The notes beneath the pieces were generated by a model that ran no database searches, was not told the DNA's origin, and was given only the letters and a program-made list of their open reading frames with translations. DNA of 64,000 nt from positions 248,001 through 312,000 of the forward strand of contig JALMLS010000376.1 in the NCBI GenBank assembly GCA_038496445.1, given 5' to 3'. The position numbers and the translations under genes are program-made. This DNA is from Trichosphaerium sp. ATCC 40318 (lineage: Eukaryota > Discosea > Flabellinia > Trichosidae). How positions within the stretch are numbered: position 1 is the stretch's first letter; each line of letters starts with the position of its first letter. Positions 10,493-21,361 of this stretch are shown here, one piece after another.

Positions 10493-11975
10493 CTAAAGAA
10501 CCTGTGGGTATCCTGGCTGCCCTGGATATAGCTGTTGTGGTGGCGCTTGTCCTGGATAAGCCTGACCAGGTTGTCCTGGGTATGCTACTCCAGGCTGCCC
10601 TGGGTAAGGTTGTTGTGGAGGCGCTTGTCCTGGATATGGTTGCGAAGGATATTGTCCATATTGTACAGGAGGTGCACCAGGTTGGCTTAAACCTTTGGAA
10701 AAATTATGAGAATGTTTAAACCAATAAATACTCACTCCCTGGATATTGCTGTAATGTGTGACCACCAGGTACAACTCGCTGACCAGATGGTGGAGCTGGA
10801 GGGAGTGGTTGTGATAAAGGAATAGGGAACGGTTGAGCAAATGGTACATGATAGCAAGCACGCCAAGCGTGATCTTAATAAAGGTGTTAGAACAGTCCAC
10901 TCTAGCGATTAACTGTGTACCAAGTACATTTCGGCATTTATCGTAGCTATAGAATGAGTAGAATTGATGTATCTAAGAAAACTAAATAAAAACTGCTCGG
11001 TAACACGTGGTTAATTTTAACGTACTGTGCCATCACGTGTGTAAACAAAAATTGCATTAGGTTTAGCTTGAGGAGTTGGCAATTGAATGATTGGTGGTTT
11101 AGTTGAGTCACTGGCACTTAAAGATACTGCAGGTTGGATTGTTACAATATTTTTAAGAGGAATCATCATCTAAAAATCAGAGTTAACAAAATGGTTCTTC
11201 TCCTCACTTTTTGTACGTACAGATAGACGACCAACGTTTGATTTGAGACCAGAATAGCAGAGGTAGTTGTCTGATACAAAGAGGTATCCTACAACAAACA
11301 TTGAAGGACCATTTACTATTTTGCATGTAAACTCTCCCCACAAGTTTTCTAGCTAAATACCAGTTAGTATCACAGCGACGATAAAATTGTTTTGTACCCA
11401 TGGAAGTCTAAAGAATCGTCTGAAGCGACTACAAGTCACAGTAAGTACTCAAATTTGATGAGGACCAACGTACTCGCTTGCTTGATTTGCTAGTTCTCTT
11501 CTGGTTGCATTTTCAGTTGCCATAGCAGCGCTGTCAACCTGTAACATTTTAGAAAACAAATATTTGACAGCACTGGTCGTACGGTTTTGACTACTTCATG
11601 CGTAACTTGCTCGAGTGTGTTTGATAGTGACGCAAAGAAGCCACCCCGGCTCTTTTTCTTTTTGTTTTGTATTTCGGATCCTTTTTGATTATAATGGGCT
11701 TTTTTTTCCGCCTGGCGCTGTCCACGCGCTAGTGCTGGTATTGGTTCGGTAATCTACAAATAAAAATCATTAACATGGGTTCCACCCGAAAAAAATCACT
11801 TTACTTACCACTGGAGGATGTGGGGGAATTGGTCCTTGGTTCGCCATTGGCGTATAACCGATTGCGTTAACATTAGGTTCAACAGCTTGTAAACGTTAGT
11901 AATAGTTGTCGATACTACCGTACGTGGTGCTGGAATTGGTGAGGGTTGTACAAAAGGTGGCCAAGTTGCTTGCAT
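10493..11975 (-). CDS. GRAM-domain protein with Tyr-Pro-Gly-Gln repeat tail
   Basis: Exons encode a proline-rich N-terminus ([17 protein letters not shown]), a basic linker ([16 protein letters not shown]), then a GRAM domain: [50 protein letters not shown] and the [12 protein letters not shown] stretch. GRAM domains are PH-like modules that bind membranes or phosphoinositides. The C-terminal exon (10493 to about 10735) is low complexity, with [14 protein letters not shown] repeats such as [18 protein letters not shown]. The tail resembles the PPxY/PYPQ tails of WBP2-like and annexin/ALG-2-binding proteins, which mediate protein contacts. The phase of the exon between 10850 and 10930 is not fully resolved. 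Confidence 0.7.
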
Positions 11976-12198
11976 TGCGTTATTCGTGTTTTTTCAATTT
12001 GTAGAATGTCCGGTTTTCCGAACAATATAAGAAAAAAAACACGTGGGTGGTAAATCAGCGTCTGTACATAAAGTGTTAACAAAGAAAATGGTGTACAAAA
12101 TAGCTACAGACAAAAACGGTAGTCAACGTGATTACCTTCGCAAAAGGCAACGTTACAAGATTGTTTAGCGTCAACTTGAGTGTGGTTTACTCTTTGCA

Positions 12199-13772
12199 AT
12201 GGATTGCGGCAATGAGCACCCTCTAAAAGGTTTATGGCTTGTATATTTTTATAAAACGCTTATACGTATTCAGGAGTGGAGCAGATACATGGTGGCGGCG
12301 TCTTTCAGGCAAATAATACATTTGGGGCTTACGAACCCGTACATTCCTCTCACACACCCCACAAGGTGGTACACAATGTATATAGCCTTATTGCAAAAAT
12401 TGCTGGCCTAGCAAGTCTGTGGTTCATTTGCTCAGCACTAACGAACGGAACGAACAAAGTACGCGAATTGAAACCCATACAGCATCATTCTACGTATTAC
12501 AAAAAATAGTACAAACGCAACGTGGTAATACTGACACATGCAAGGTTATTCTTACCACAGCACCTTACCCAATTACACTAACGATGATTCAATTCATTAC
12601 CATCATAATATACTGTCTCATACTCATTAAATTTAATTTAACGAGAGTACGTACACGAATTGCATGCGAACAAAACAAAAACGCCACACAAAGTGACATT
12701 TTACTAATAAAAATATGAACTCTCAGGTGACAACTCTAAAAATGACAAATGCAACAATCCTACGAAAAGTCATCCCTCTATCAATCGGTCATATTGGAAC
12801 ACGCCTATTTCATCAATTTGCACTAGAGTTTGTTCCAGTATCATTTGTACATACAGTAAAGGTATGACTCACTTGTTAAAGAACAAATGACGCTAAAAAA
12901 ACTCATTCTACAAAATCCCATGTTCTATGTCATTGCTAGAAAAAAACTAATTAATAACCTATTAAACAGGCCACAGCACCAATTTTCGCTATTATACTAT
13001 CTCGGGTTATAATGAATGAACGACATTCATTTAAAATTATAATGACTATTTTCCCTATCATTAGTGGCGTAGCTATAGCTGCAACAAACGAATTAAACTT
13101 TCATTATATCGGATTCGTATCAGCTCTTTGTGGAACTTGTTCAATAACTCTATTGAACGTATTTACAAAACGTATTCTAGTAGAGAAACAGATCACTGAA
13201 ATACAACTATTACTTATGACTGATATTCTTGGTATATGCTTACTTACACCTTTTTGGGTATTACTAGAAGGACTAGGATTATTTCAACATCTTTCAGAAA
13301 ATGGAACGCATTTGATAACTCTTGTTTTTCTTAACGGATTTTGCTACTTTGGTCAAGTTATACTCGCTTTTGCTCTTATTAATACAGTATCTAACTTGAC
13401 TTACTCTGTTTGCTCTGTAAGCAAACGTGTTTTCGTCATTCTTATGGCTGTAATGTACTTTGGTAATGAGGTACTTCTTCACTTTTCGTTCGTTTTTTTT
13501 TTCTTTTTTTTGTACTTTAGAATCCAAACAATTCTTTGTCCGTTATTCACCTTTTTTTAAAGATTAAGCCTCTGAATGCGTTTGGAATAGCTTTGGCTAT
13601 TGTAGGCACGTGTAACTAGTTAGCCCATTATACTAAACGTCAATCACAATGTGAACTAATCTCTGGTATTGTAGGTACCCTACTTTACTCAAAACTGAAC
13701 TATGACGAACTTGCTAAGCATAAAAAGAGTACACGAGCAACCTATGAAAATATATTGAAAATATCAAAATAA
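12199..13772 (+). CDS. TPT/SLC35E-type transporter (triose-phosphate or nucleotide-sugar)
   Basis: Spliced exons give the full TPT layout: SLWFICSALTNGTNK joined across an intron to VILTTAPYPITLTMIQF, then HIGTRLFHQFALEFVPVSFV, TVKATAPIFAIILSRVIMNE, FPIISGVAIAATNELNFHYI, GTCSITLLNVFTKR and LNAFGIALAIVG, ending YENILKISK. The NK..L....PYP.TLT..QF and KAT.PIF motifs identify the family, which exchanges phosphorylated sugars or nucleotide sugars across Golgi/ER or plastid membranes. No plastid transit peptide is evident; the N-terminus (MDCGNEHPLKG) is short and polar, which favours the secretory pathway. The intron at about 13470 is flanked by a long T-run. Confidence 0.83.
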
Positions 13773-13926
13773 TTCGTTTTAACAACATAATTGACATTGT
13801 AAACAAAAAAGACACCAAAAAAGGATAAACATCGAAAATGAAAAGCGTGAAACAAACAAAAAAAAAAAGACAGATTACGTGTAACGCAAGTTTTATTTGT
13901 ATTTCGTTATTAAAAGCAAGCTTGAT

Positions 13927-15003
13927 TTAACTTCTTGAAGGAAAAACCCCCTGTAGGGCGATAATATAATTCATTACCAGTGTTGGATGGACATTATCTC
14001 CACCTGCTGGTCGTGTAGCGGCAAAAGCGGAACCAGAAACAGTAGTAGTTGTTTCCTCACCTTTTTTTTTGGATTAGTACAAACCCATATTACGAAAAAA
14101 ACACTTACTGATAGTGAAAGTAGCTGCACTTGAATCAACAGTCATACCACTAAGATCGAGATTTGCAGTCGTTGTACCAATACTCTGGTTTTCATCTACA
14201 GATATAGGACAATCTGTACTGGTTTCTTGGCATGACTTTACAACACGAACAAGGTTTTGTTCTTCTCCTGCGGAGGAGCATGGAGGAGTAGAGGAGGAAC
14301 CACCAGTTGAAGTTGTTGCCTTAGTATTAAGATCTAAAGTAACGTCCTGTTCTGTTTGACCTGTAAGGGTTGCAGTTCCTGATACACTTACAGCTTGAAC
14401 AGTAATATCCTGCACTTTTTGGGCTGCGTAAGTGTGCATATGTGCTGCAGCGTTCGTTTCTGATCCTTTTTCATCCCCGAGTCTAAAGGAAACAGAGGTA
14501 TCTAGGGCCATAGTTAATCTCGATTATAGTTGTAGATGTTAGACTTTACCTGGATGTGTTGCTGCGCGACCTCGCAAGTCTGGCAGTCTATTGTAATGTA
14601 AGTTTGGGCCTGAACTAAATCGCGTACGCAAAAGTTGTACGACCATCACCACCATATATAGTACCAAGGAGTGAGAATAGAGCCGAATTTTGGCTGATAG
14701 CTTGTAAAGAATATCAATATTTGTTTTTGCAACTAGAACTGGAAATAAAGGCTTGTTGGTGCGTACGTAGTATTTGTCCCTCACAAAAAGCCCATCCGCG
14801 TGGTGCGAAATTGCCTGCAAACATCTTTATTTCCCCAATAAACGGCTCTGTACACAACACAGCCGTAAAGAATAGCGCAGCTAGTACGATTTGCTAACCT
14901 TATGTTAGAAGCTAAAATAACCAAATGCTCTTGTAGAGGCTAAAACGCGGCTGGAAATAATATAAAATAAAAAAGACAAAGATAAGCTTACGAGTTTGTT
15001 CAT
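13927..15003 (-). CDS. Secreted phage-tail-collar (microcystin-dependent-protein-like) protein, copy 1
   Basis: Exon 1 (14992-15003) gives MNKL; after a 98-base intron the frame continues QIVLAALFFTAVLC, a signal peptide, then TEPFIGEIKMFAGNFAPRGW and AFCEGQILPISQNSALFSLL, GTIYGGDGRTTFALPDLRGR and AATHPG. This is the tail-collar fold of bacterial Mdp proteins and phage tail fibres. The middle is Thr/Ser-rich with an AHMHT motif at the usual SHTH position and a Cys-containing insert (PPCSSAGEEQNLVRVVKSC). The C-terminus, VHPTLVMNYIIALQGVFPSR, is the classical Mdp end. Introns cut the collar fold in phase (LP|ISQ, FA|LPD), so it is not bacterial contamination. The paralogue is at 39927-41045 on the opposite strand. 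Role unknown; the signal peptide implies export. Confidence 0.9.
14618..14893 (-). repeat. 276-base near-identical inverted segment shared with 40020-40295
   Basis: The reverse complement of this segment matches 40020-40295 with five differences that I can count. It covers the signal-peptide and collar exons plus the 66-base intron between them, which is identical. Both ends are sharp: upstream at the acceptor before QI(V/I)LAALFF, downstream inside the next intron. Beyond the borders the two genes differ strongly. Confidence 0.85.
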
Positions 15004-15415
15004 TGTGAATGTGTTGATAAAATGCGAAATTGTGCAACTTTATTTTCTGTAGATAACAAAAGTACTTATTTCAATACATCCATTCTCTTTAGCTTTGGCA
15101 TTAGTACGACTACTGAGTGGAATTATAATAGAGTTATCGCAAGGATTCACTATTTATGGATTCAAGAAGAAGAATTGCTACACAAAAATACCACTGAAAT
15201 GTTCACCAAAGAGCTCACACAAACAAACAAAACAACAAGTTGCCGAAAAAATAAATAAAAATAATCCCACCTGTGCTTTTTTGTATATTCAGCAGAAATT
15301 ACATAGGAAACCACTCTGTTGATTCTATTGTTTTTGGCGCAGTATTCAAACAATTTATAATTTGCCTCAGATGCAGCAAAGCAATGTTACGGTAATTTTT
15401 TTTTTTTTGTTTGAA
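15004..15415. other. Intergenic region
   Basis: This stretch of about 410 bases lies upstream of tail-collar copy 1. It holds overlapping forward frames, one encoding SLALALVRLLSGIIIELSQG and one starting at the ATG at 15022. Neither has a family match that I recognise or a convincing splice context, so I do not call a gene. It probably contains the copy 1 promoter. It has no similarity to the region upstream of copy 2. Confidence 0.4.
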
Positions 15416-16593
15416 TTACTTATTTACAAATTTACAAAAAAATGGTTTGGCTATTTCATCTGATAGTTCGTTTTCCAGAAACAACAATACTAAAGTTTTA
15501 ATTTCTTTTCTTCCCAATTCCTCTGTACTTTCTCCATAAGCACGAGCAGTAGCATTATCCCATGTTTTCTGATGAAAGTGTCAATCTACAAAGCCTCTAA
15601 AAGCCTCAAAGGTTTTCTTTTGAACTTCAATGTACTCGCGTAAAGGAAAAAAAAAATGGCGCAGTGTCAGCTCTACGACATTATCGTGAAGAGGATAGTA
15701 GGACCTTGGGTCAAAAAAAAAAAAAAAAACAGAAAAACACAGAAAATAATTTCATCTTGACATGCCTTTATGTATTTTTTAGCCACCCACGCTATTACAC
15801 GTTAGTATTTATCGAATAAGAGTACTTGCGCGGGTTTTTAAATAAAACAAAAAATCATAAGTCCGCGTACGCACCTTGCCAGCCATGCAAGTGCTTGTAT
15901 TTCTCTACAAATGTGTCTTTGGATATTATTCCATCACCTCTACGAAGCGTCAGAGAGTCTACAAAAATTTTTTGGGCTTTTTTGGTTTTTTTTTTGAGTG
16001 GCGTGCCTGCTATAATTGTTTATAAAGTAATCAAGCCAAGAATTGAGTAATTTCTACAATTCGCGAGTTAGCAAAAAAAAGATTGTCGCGCAATTTTTGT
16101 CGGAGTAACGTTGGTCGGAAATAAGTACCTCAAACGTTTCCTTGTCCATGAAAGAGGCCTCTTTAAAAATTTTGTGCTTGAATACAAAGTCATACACCAA
16201 CTACGCTGAGAGTTAGACAGCCACTTTTAAAATCGCCTCGTGTACGTTCTGGACTTCCTTAGACGAGCTGACCAAGCCTAATACGCAAAAAGAAATTAAA
16301 AAATTAGAAACATAATTTTTGTACAAAACCTGATGGAAGTAATACCAGCTCCAACGCAGATACAATTTCGTCTTGGTTAAAGGTGTTAACGTTAACAGGA
16401 TAATTGGTTTTTTGTTACAAACAAAATTAATGCTATTTACCAATTGAGATCTCTTCTTGTGAAATTGGCTCCTGTATCGTGCTGCGACGCTTGATAGAGC
16501 AAAATATAGCTTCCGAGGTTGCTTCTAGCTTTTAGCAATTTGAAACAATTTTTTTTTTTCTAACTTACAAACGTTCGAAGTAACTGGTTCCAT
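15416..16593 (-). CDS. Hypothetical protein, multi-exon
   Basis: A reverse-strand exon chain starts MEPVTSNV, continues LEATSEAIFCSIKRRSTIQ, EPISQEEISI, DEIVSALELVLLPS and GLVSSSKEVQNVHEAILK, then HKIFKEASFMDKETFE, DSLTLRRGDGIISKDTFVEK, YKHLHGWQ, PLREYIEVQKKTFEAFRGF, and ends HQKTWDNATARAYGESTEEL and NELSDEIAKPFFCKFVNK. The exons are in phase with short introns, and the composition is that of a soluble, mostly helical protein. I recognise no domain. There is no signal peptide and no membrane segment. A frame containing part of this chain ends at a stop inside an intron near 16200. Exon borders between 15640 and 16100 are approximate. Confidence 0.5.
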
Positions 16594-16720
16594 TATCGCT
16601 ATACCCTACTTAATTCTTCCCGTTTTCGTTAGTCTAAAGAGCCTGAACACACTTTCCAGGCTGGGACGTCTGAAACGGCGGCCACGCCCTTTATTTTGAT
16701 GTTGCAGTCGCTTGTACAAA

Positions 16721-17032
16721 CGCTATTAACTGTTAATACGCATATTGACCGTCTCAACCAAAAAAAAAATACGAAACGAAGTAAGGCTTATGCTCGCTAT
16801 ATTACAGTCTTGTACAGAATTTTCGGTTACTTTCACGCCTGGAAGGGTTGAAAGTTGTTGCAACAAAGTAGGAAAAAAGCTTATTAAGTTTCGCCGTTTG
16901 ACTTTCTATCTTTGTCGTTGCGCTCTCCATCCAATTAGAGAGTTACCACCACTCCCAGCTATTGTTTTTTTATATTTTTGGTGCAAACGGAGATTTTTGA
17001 TTGAAGTATTGATAGACAGGCGCAAACAGTGA
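16721..17032 (+). CDS. Possible small gene, hypothetical
   Basis: In the gap between two reverse-strand genes the forward strand encodes MLQSLVQTLLTVNTHIDRLN and IFGYFHAWKG from the ATG at 16721, then, in another frame, RRLTFYLCRCALHPIRELPP and a short hydrophobic stretch ending LIDRRKQ. A single intron near 16850-16890 could join them, but no choice of junction keeps the frame with certainty. No family is recognised. It may be a short basic membrane-associated protein or simply chance. Confidence 0.2.
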
Positions 17033-17037
17033 TACCA

Positions 17038-20000
17038 CTATTCATCAGAGCTCTCTAGTAATGCGTCAACGTCCTCCTTATCTGGTTCGTCTTTTTCCCC
17101 TTTTAGAGAGTTTTTAATAATATCCTCACTAATTGAGCTTTTAGCGCCTTCCAACGCGCTTTCATTATCTCTGGTGGTATTATCTAGCGAGTTATTTGAC
17201 TCTGGGACATCGGTAACCCCGGTATCCCGATCATCAATTACTCCTACAATCGATATCAGTACGCGTATTAATAACGTATAGGGTCTTTACAGTACCTTTT
17301 TCAGAGTCATCAATACCTATTTTCTCTTTTTGGGAAGAAGCATCAGTGACGCCAGTATCGCGTGAACCCTCGTCGTCTTTAGCATCACCATTGTTCGACA
17401 CGGAATCTTCATAGCTTGATTCAAGCTCCGCACCATCTTTAGCAGTTGTACTCGTTGTTTGTTTGGTTCTAGGTAGAAAAGTAAGACAAAGATAGATAAA
17501 AATCCTTGGAGATACGCACTTGTCCTCCTCTCCTTTTAGGTCTGTGGAGCTGTTTTGGGATTCCTCTAGTGTTGAAGAAGAAACCAAGTAGTATAAGTTA
17601 TCATTGGACGTTGATTTATAAGGTTTCAAGTCCTTCTCATCTAGCTCCGCAATAGCAGCTTTGTTATCACTGATTTCTTTTTCAGAACCTTCTGGTTTCG
17701 TAACTTCTATCTTTGTATCTTTTACTGCTGCCTCACTTGATGTAGGGCTAGATATAAAACTACGTTTTCGTTTCACTTTAGCACCAGTTAATCTTTCACG
17801 TCTAGCGCTTCTCCTTCTTTAAATAAAGTTAAATCAATGTCCAGTCAAAAACAAAATGATAAAATATTGATATTCACCTTTGTTGTGGTGATGCTCCCGC
17901 TCCTAGTATTGTTCATAAGTAATCACTTGGTTGATAATTATTTAGAATTGCGTACCTGATTTAAATTGTAGTCTTGTTATTTTCGCATCAGTAACAGCTG
18001 ACTTTCGGGATTGTACACCCATTGACCGTCTGCGATTTTTTTTACTCATTTTTGTAGCTTCTGTTTCAACTGACAGTTTTACTCCACCTCCACTCTTTCT
18101 GGATCTACCTTCACTTGATACTGCACTACATGCTGCCAAAAGAGCATCTACAAGAGCGTCTGGGCGTTGCTTAAGCAAGTAGGCTTTAAAGTCATCGTCT
18201 AGGAGCCATTAATCATCAGCTTGAGGCAACACGTTACCAACCTGATTTTGCCTGTTTATGTATTTTTCTGGCGCTCTTCGTCTTTTCTTTTGCTGTGCCG
18301 AAGCGCAATGAGTATAATGTTGTTTGATATGACTTCTCATCAACAGCAGTTCTCTCTTAAAGCGTAGGTGAGATGAAGAATTGTTTGCATGGATCCTAAA
18401 AAAAGACGTACTCTTTGTGACCTTTGGCGGTGAAGGAGCAACAAAACTTTTAAGTATTGTTCTTGACGATTTACTTCTACCTCGCACTTTTAAGTGCGCC
18501 AAGCCTCTAGGACGTGGACGCTCTGGTGTGATGCTGCGTTTTGGAGGATCAACAGCTTCTATACTCACCTTAAGTGGCGATTTAACAACATTTGCATAAG
18601 CATTAGCGTATTGATCATGTTTGGCCTCCGCTGGCTAGAAGAGGAAAAAAATTAATTCATAGAAAAAGTGTCAAAGAAGAAGCTATTAAAAAAACGTACA
18701 CGTAGTTTATCGTAGTGCTCAACTAACAAACTAACTACGTCTGACTGAAATTGTAGTTCAGTTATAGGATCTAATGTTGAGGTGCCATTGCCCTTTAATA
18801 TAGTAGGTCCGAAAACAATACCCAAGTTATTAGAAGTCATCATATTAATCTCTGACTTTTGGGTGATGGCATGTAAAAGGTCAAGTAATGCGTGTAGAAT
18901 ATCTCTGTTAGTCTCAGTTAGACTAGGAATACACCTAAAATTCATTTAGTACCCTTGAAGTCTATTTAATTAAAAAAATAAATTCCTACTTACTCATCCT
19001 TGAGGTTTGCAATTCTGTCTTCTATGCTATCAATCTCTACAACAAAAGTCATTTATTTGTTGTAAAAAATAAATAAGCTCTATCGTACTTAAAGCGTCCA
19101 TAAACTTATCATGACATGTATCACATAGTAGAGGGTTTTCTCGAAGCCATAACTTCAATGCACTAGCAATACTATTATGGTTTTCTCCAATAGGAGTTTC
19201 TATAATGTTGTTACTATCAAAAGACGCCCAAACTAAAAACGTACCACCATTACCCATGCTGACGTGTATCCTATCTATATCCTCTTTAACACCAGGTACA
19301 CGGAAAATACCTTGTATCTCGAGTGCTTCTGCTTTTAAGAGAGCACAAACTTTAGCAAATGTTGGGAACGTGAGTTTAGGTTCCATTGAAGATGTTGAGG
19401 CGCGACTATTTGAAAGGCTACCTCTAAAAACAAATTATCAGTGGAATGATTTTCTTTTTGGTAACAAGATTGCTAAGCTATGTTCAACGTACGCTTTTTT
19501 CCTACTTTTTGCTGCTTCTTTGATCTCTTTCTTGCGATGTCTTTCTTTTTTACTCCTGTGTAGTAAAACATTAGCACTAGTTTAGGAAATTCCAACAAAT
19601 AATAGTAGTTCGACGTACTTCTTTAACTTTTTCTTCTTTTTTTCACTTTCACCCTGGAATACTGTTTTTAGCAACTTAATGTAACGTTATTATTTGTACC
19701 TCTGGGAAGAGTTCCATTGGATCAATCTCTGGTGGAATAAGAGCAGCATTGGCGTCAATAACTAAACAAGCATAAATATCAAAATAACATCATTTCAGCG
19801 TTGTAAAAACGTACTATCTTGAGGATCTGAATCGCTCAATTTTTTGTAGACAAGCACCTAAAATTTTCTTAACTATGTCTGTATAAGAATAGAAAAATGT
19901 ACGTCGTTAGGAACAGACTCTCCATATGGTAAAAGTTCTCCTTGTGGCGTATATAATCCATAAATCTTTAGTTCTCTCCTGACTTTTTGTACAATTTGTT

Positions 20001-21191
20001 GTAACACTCCAAAAACAGTTGTATCCTAAAAAGAAACTATCACGTGAATGCCACTCTTCTTGTGAAAAAACGTACCTCCCAAGTTTCGATCTTTTCTATC
20101 TCTCCTCCAAGTACTGTAACTGTAATTGTAGAACTCTCAGCGACAGTTGAACGTAGTTGCACAAGATCCTATCAATAAATAAATTTCTCAAGGTTAATTA
20201 CGGCAATCTCTTCTCCCGTACTCCGTCTGAGAGTAAGTAGCTTCCTAGCACGCGCGTTGGGTACAAAAAAATACCAGATGTTGGTAAGTAGGCTGAGAAT
20301 TGTTGGTCTTTGTTTTTTTCCTTCTTATTCAAAAATGGCATTGATATTACCTCTGCCACCTGTACAGATTTGTCAGAAAAACAAATTTGTTGTGATACTG
20401 TTGGGGTCAACTGACAAAAAATATGTACCGTTAACGACTCTCTGAGCGCCATTTGGGTGTATTCGCCTTGATGTTCGATGTTCACAGATACTGACGGCCT
20501 GTCGTGTCCATCGAATTTCTTGTTGTTTTTTTTCTTTATACGGTATGGTAGCTTCGTACTGCGTCTTCTTTTCTTTTTTTCGTCGTGTAGTAGCATGGAT
20601 TGAACGCTAACCGAAAACGACCTGCCTCTACTGTCTGTAGCCGCATTTGGATCAAATCCCATGGTACTAAGAGCTTTGCGTGCTGAATTCGGCTGCCCAG
20701 TTGAGGGTCCAGTTGTTCTGTTTGCGCTTAGTGGCAAGTAACCGACACCTACAAGGCGCGTTAGAACAATTTTGCTTTGATTATTCAATTTGGTGATAAT
20801 AATGTAAAAGAGTGTTGTTTACGCCATACCTTCTGAGGCTAGCTTGCTTCTACCATTTCGTTCCGTTCTGGAGGACGATACTCCACTAAGTCGACTGGGC
20901 CTCTTAGAAGAGCTACGTTTAGCTATTGGAGTTAGAAGTTGGCGTGATACAGCATTTACAGCGTACAGGATTGATGTTCTGTTTTTAACATCTTAGGCTA
21001 TGAGCACTGTATGCGCAACAGGCAATTTTCAGGCGTAGAAGAACTCTAGAATAAACAAACAGAATTGTTAAGACACAAAGGGGCTAAGTTTGCTATAATT
21101 ACTCAATGTACACTAAAAACTTGTACTGAGCTACCTTACGAGCACCAGCAACCTCAACATACGGACTTTGGAACATTTTGTACTTAATCAT
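17038..21191 (-). CDS. RhoGAP-domain protein with ubiquitin-like/RA-like region and long acidic Ser-rich tail
   Basis: The long reverse-strand gene has a Ser/Arg-rich N-terminus (SSSKRPSRLSGVSSSRTERN). A beta-grasp-like region follows (SSTITVTVLGGEIEKIETWE, KIYGLYTPQGELLPYGESVP), then a Lys-rich linker. The RhoGAP domain (about 18.65-19.39 kb) has LEIQGIFRVPGVKEDIDRIH with the arginine finger, SALKLWLRENPL and MMTSNNLGIVFGPTIL. The tail is basic (RPRPRGLAHLKVRGRSKSSR), then acidic Ser/Thr-rich (EDSVSNNGDAKDDEGSRDTG), ending VDALLESSDE. It should switch off Rho-family GTPases. The GAP part is secure. The first exons (around 20980-21191, MFQSPYVEVAGARK) are tentative, and a split into two genes is not excluded. 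Confidence 0.68.
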
Positions 21192-21361
21192 TGATTAATA
21201 ATGCAGTTTTCTGGAGGAACTCTCGGTCGACTGACAAAGCCGATAGTAACTTTAAAGTCATCTTATTATCCTTTTGTTCTAATTTTACTTGCTGTTTAGT
21301 CTAGTGTACACTAGCCCTTTCGCTAGGTTGTTGCTTTTTTTCTTTTCTACGTCCCGTTTTT

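Noticed and set aside
14114..14359. Forward open frame inside tail-collar copy 1
   Set aside because: Antisense to the well-supported exon of the collar gene.
13927..15003. Bacterial contamination as the source of the tail-collar gene
   Set aside because: Host-type introns interrupt the fold in phase and neighbouring genes are typical eukaryotic genes.
15022..15322. Short forward frames before tail-collar copy 1
   Set aside because: No family, no consistent exon structure, and they sit in a probable promoter.
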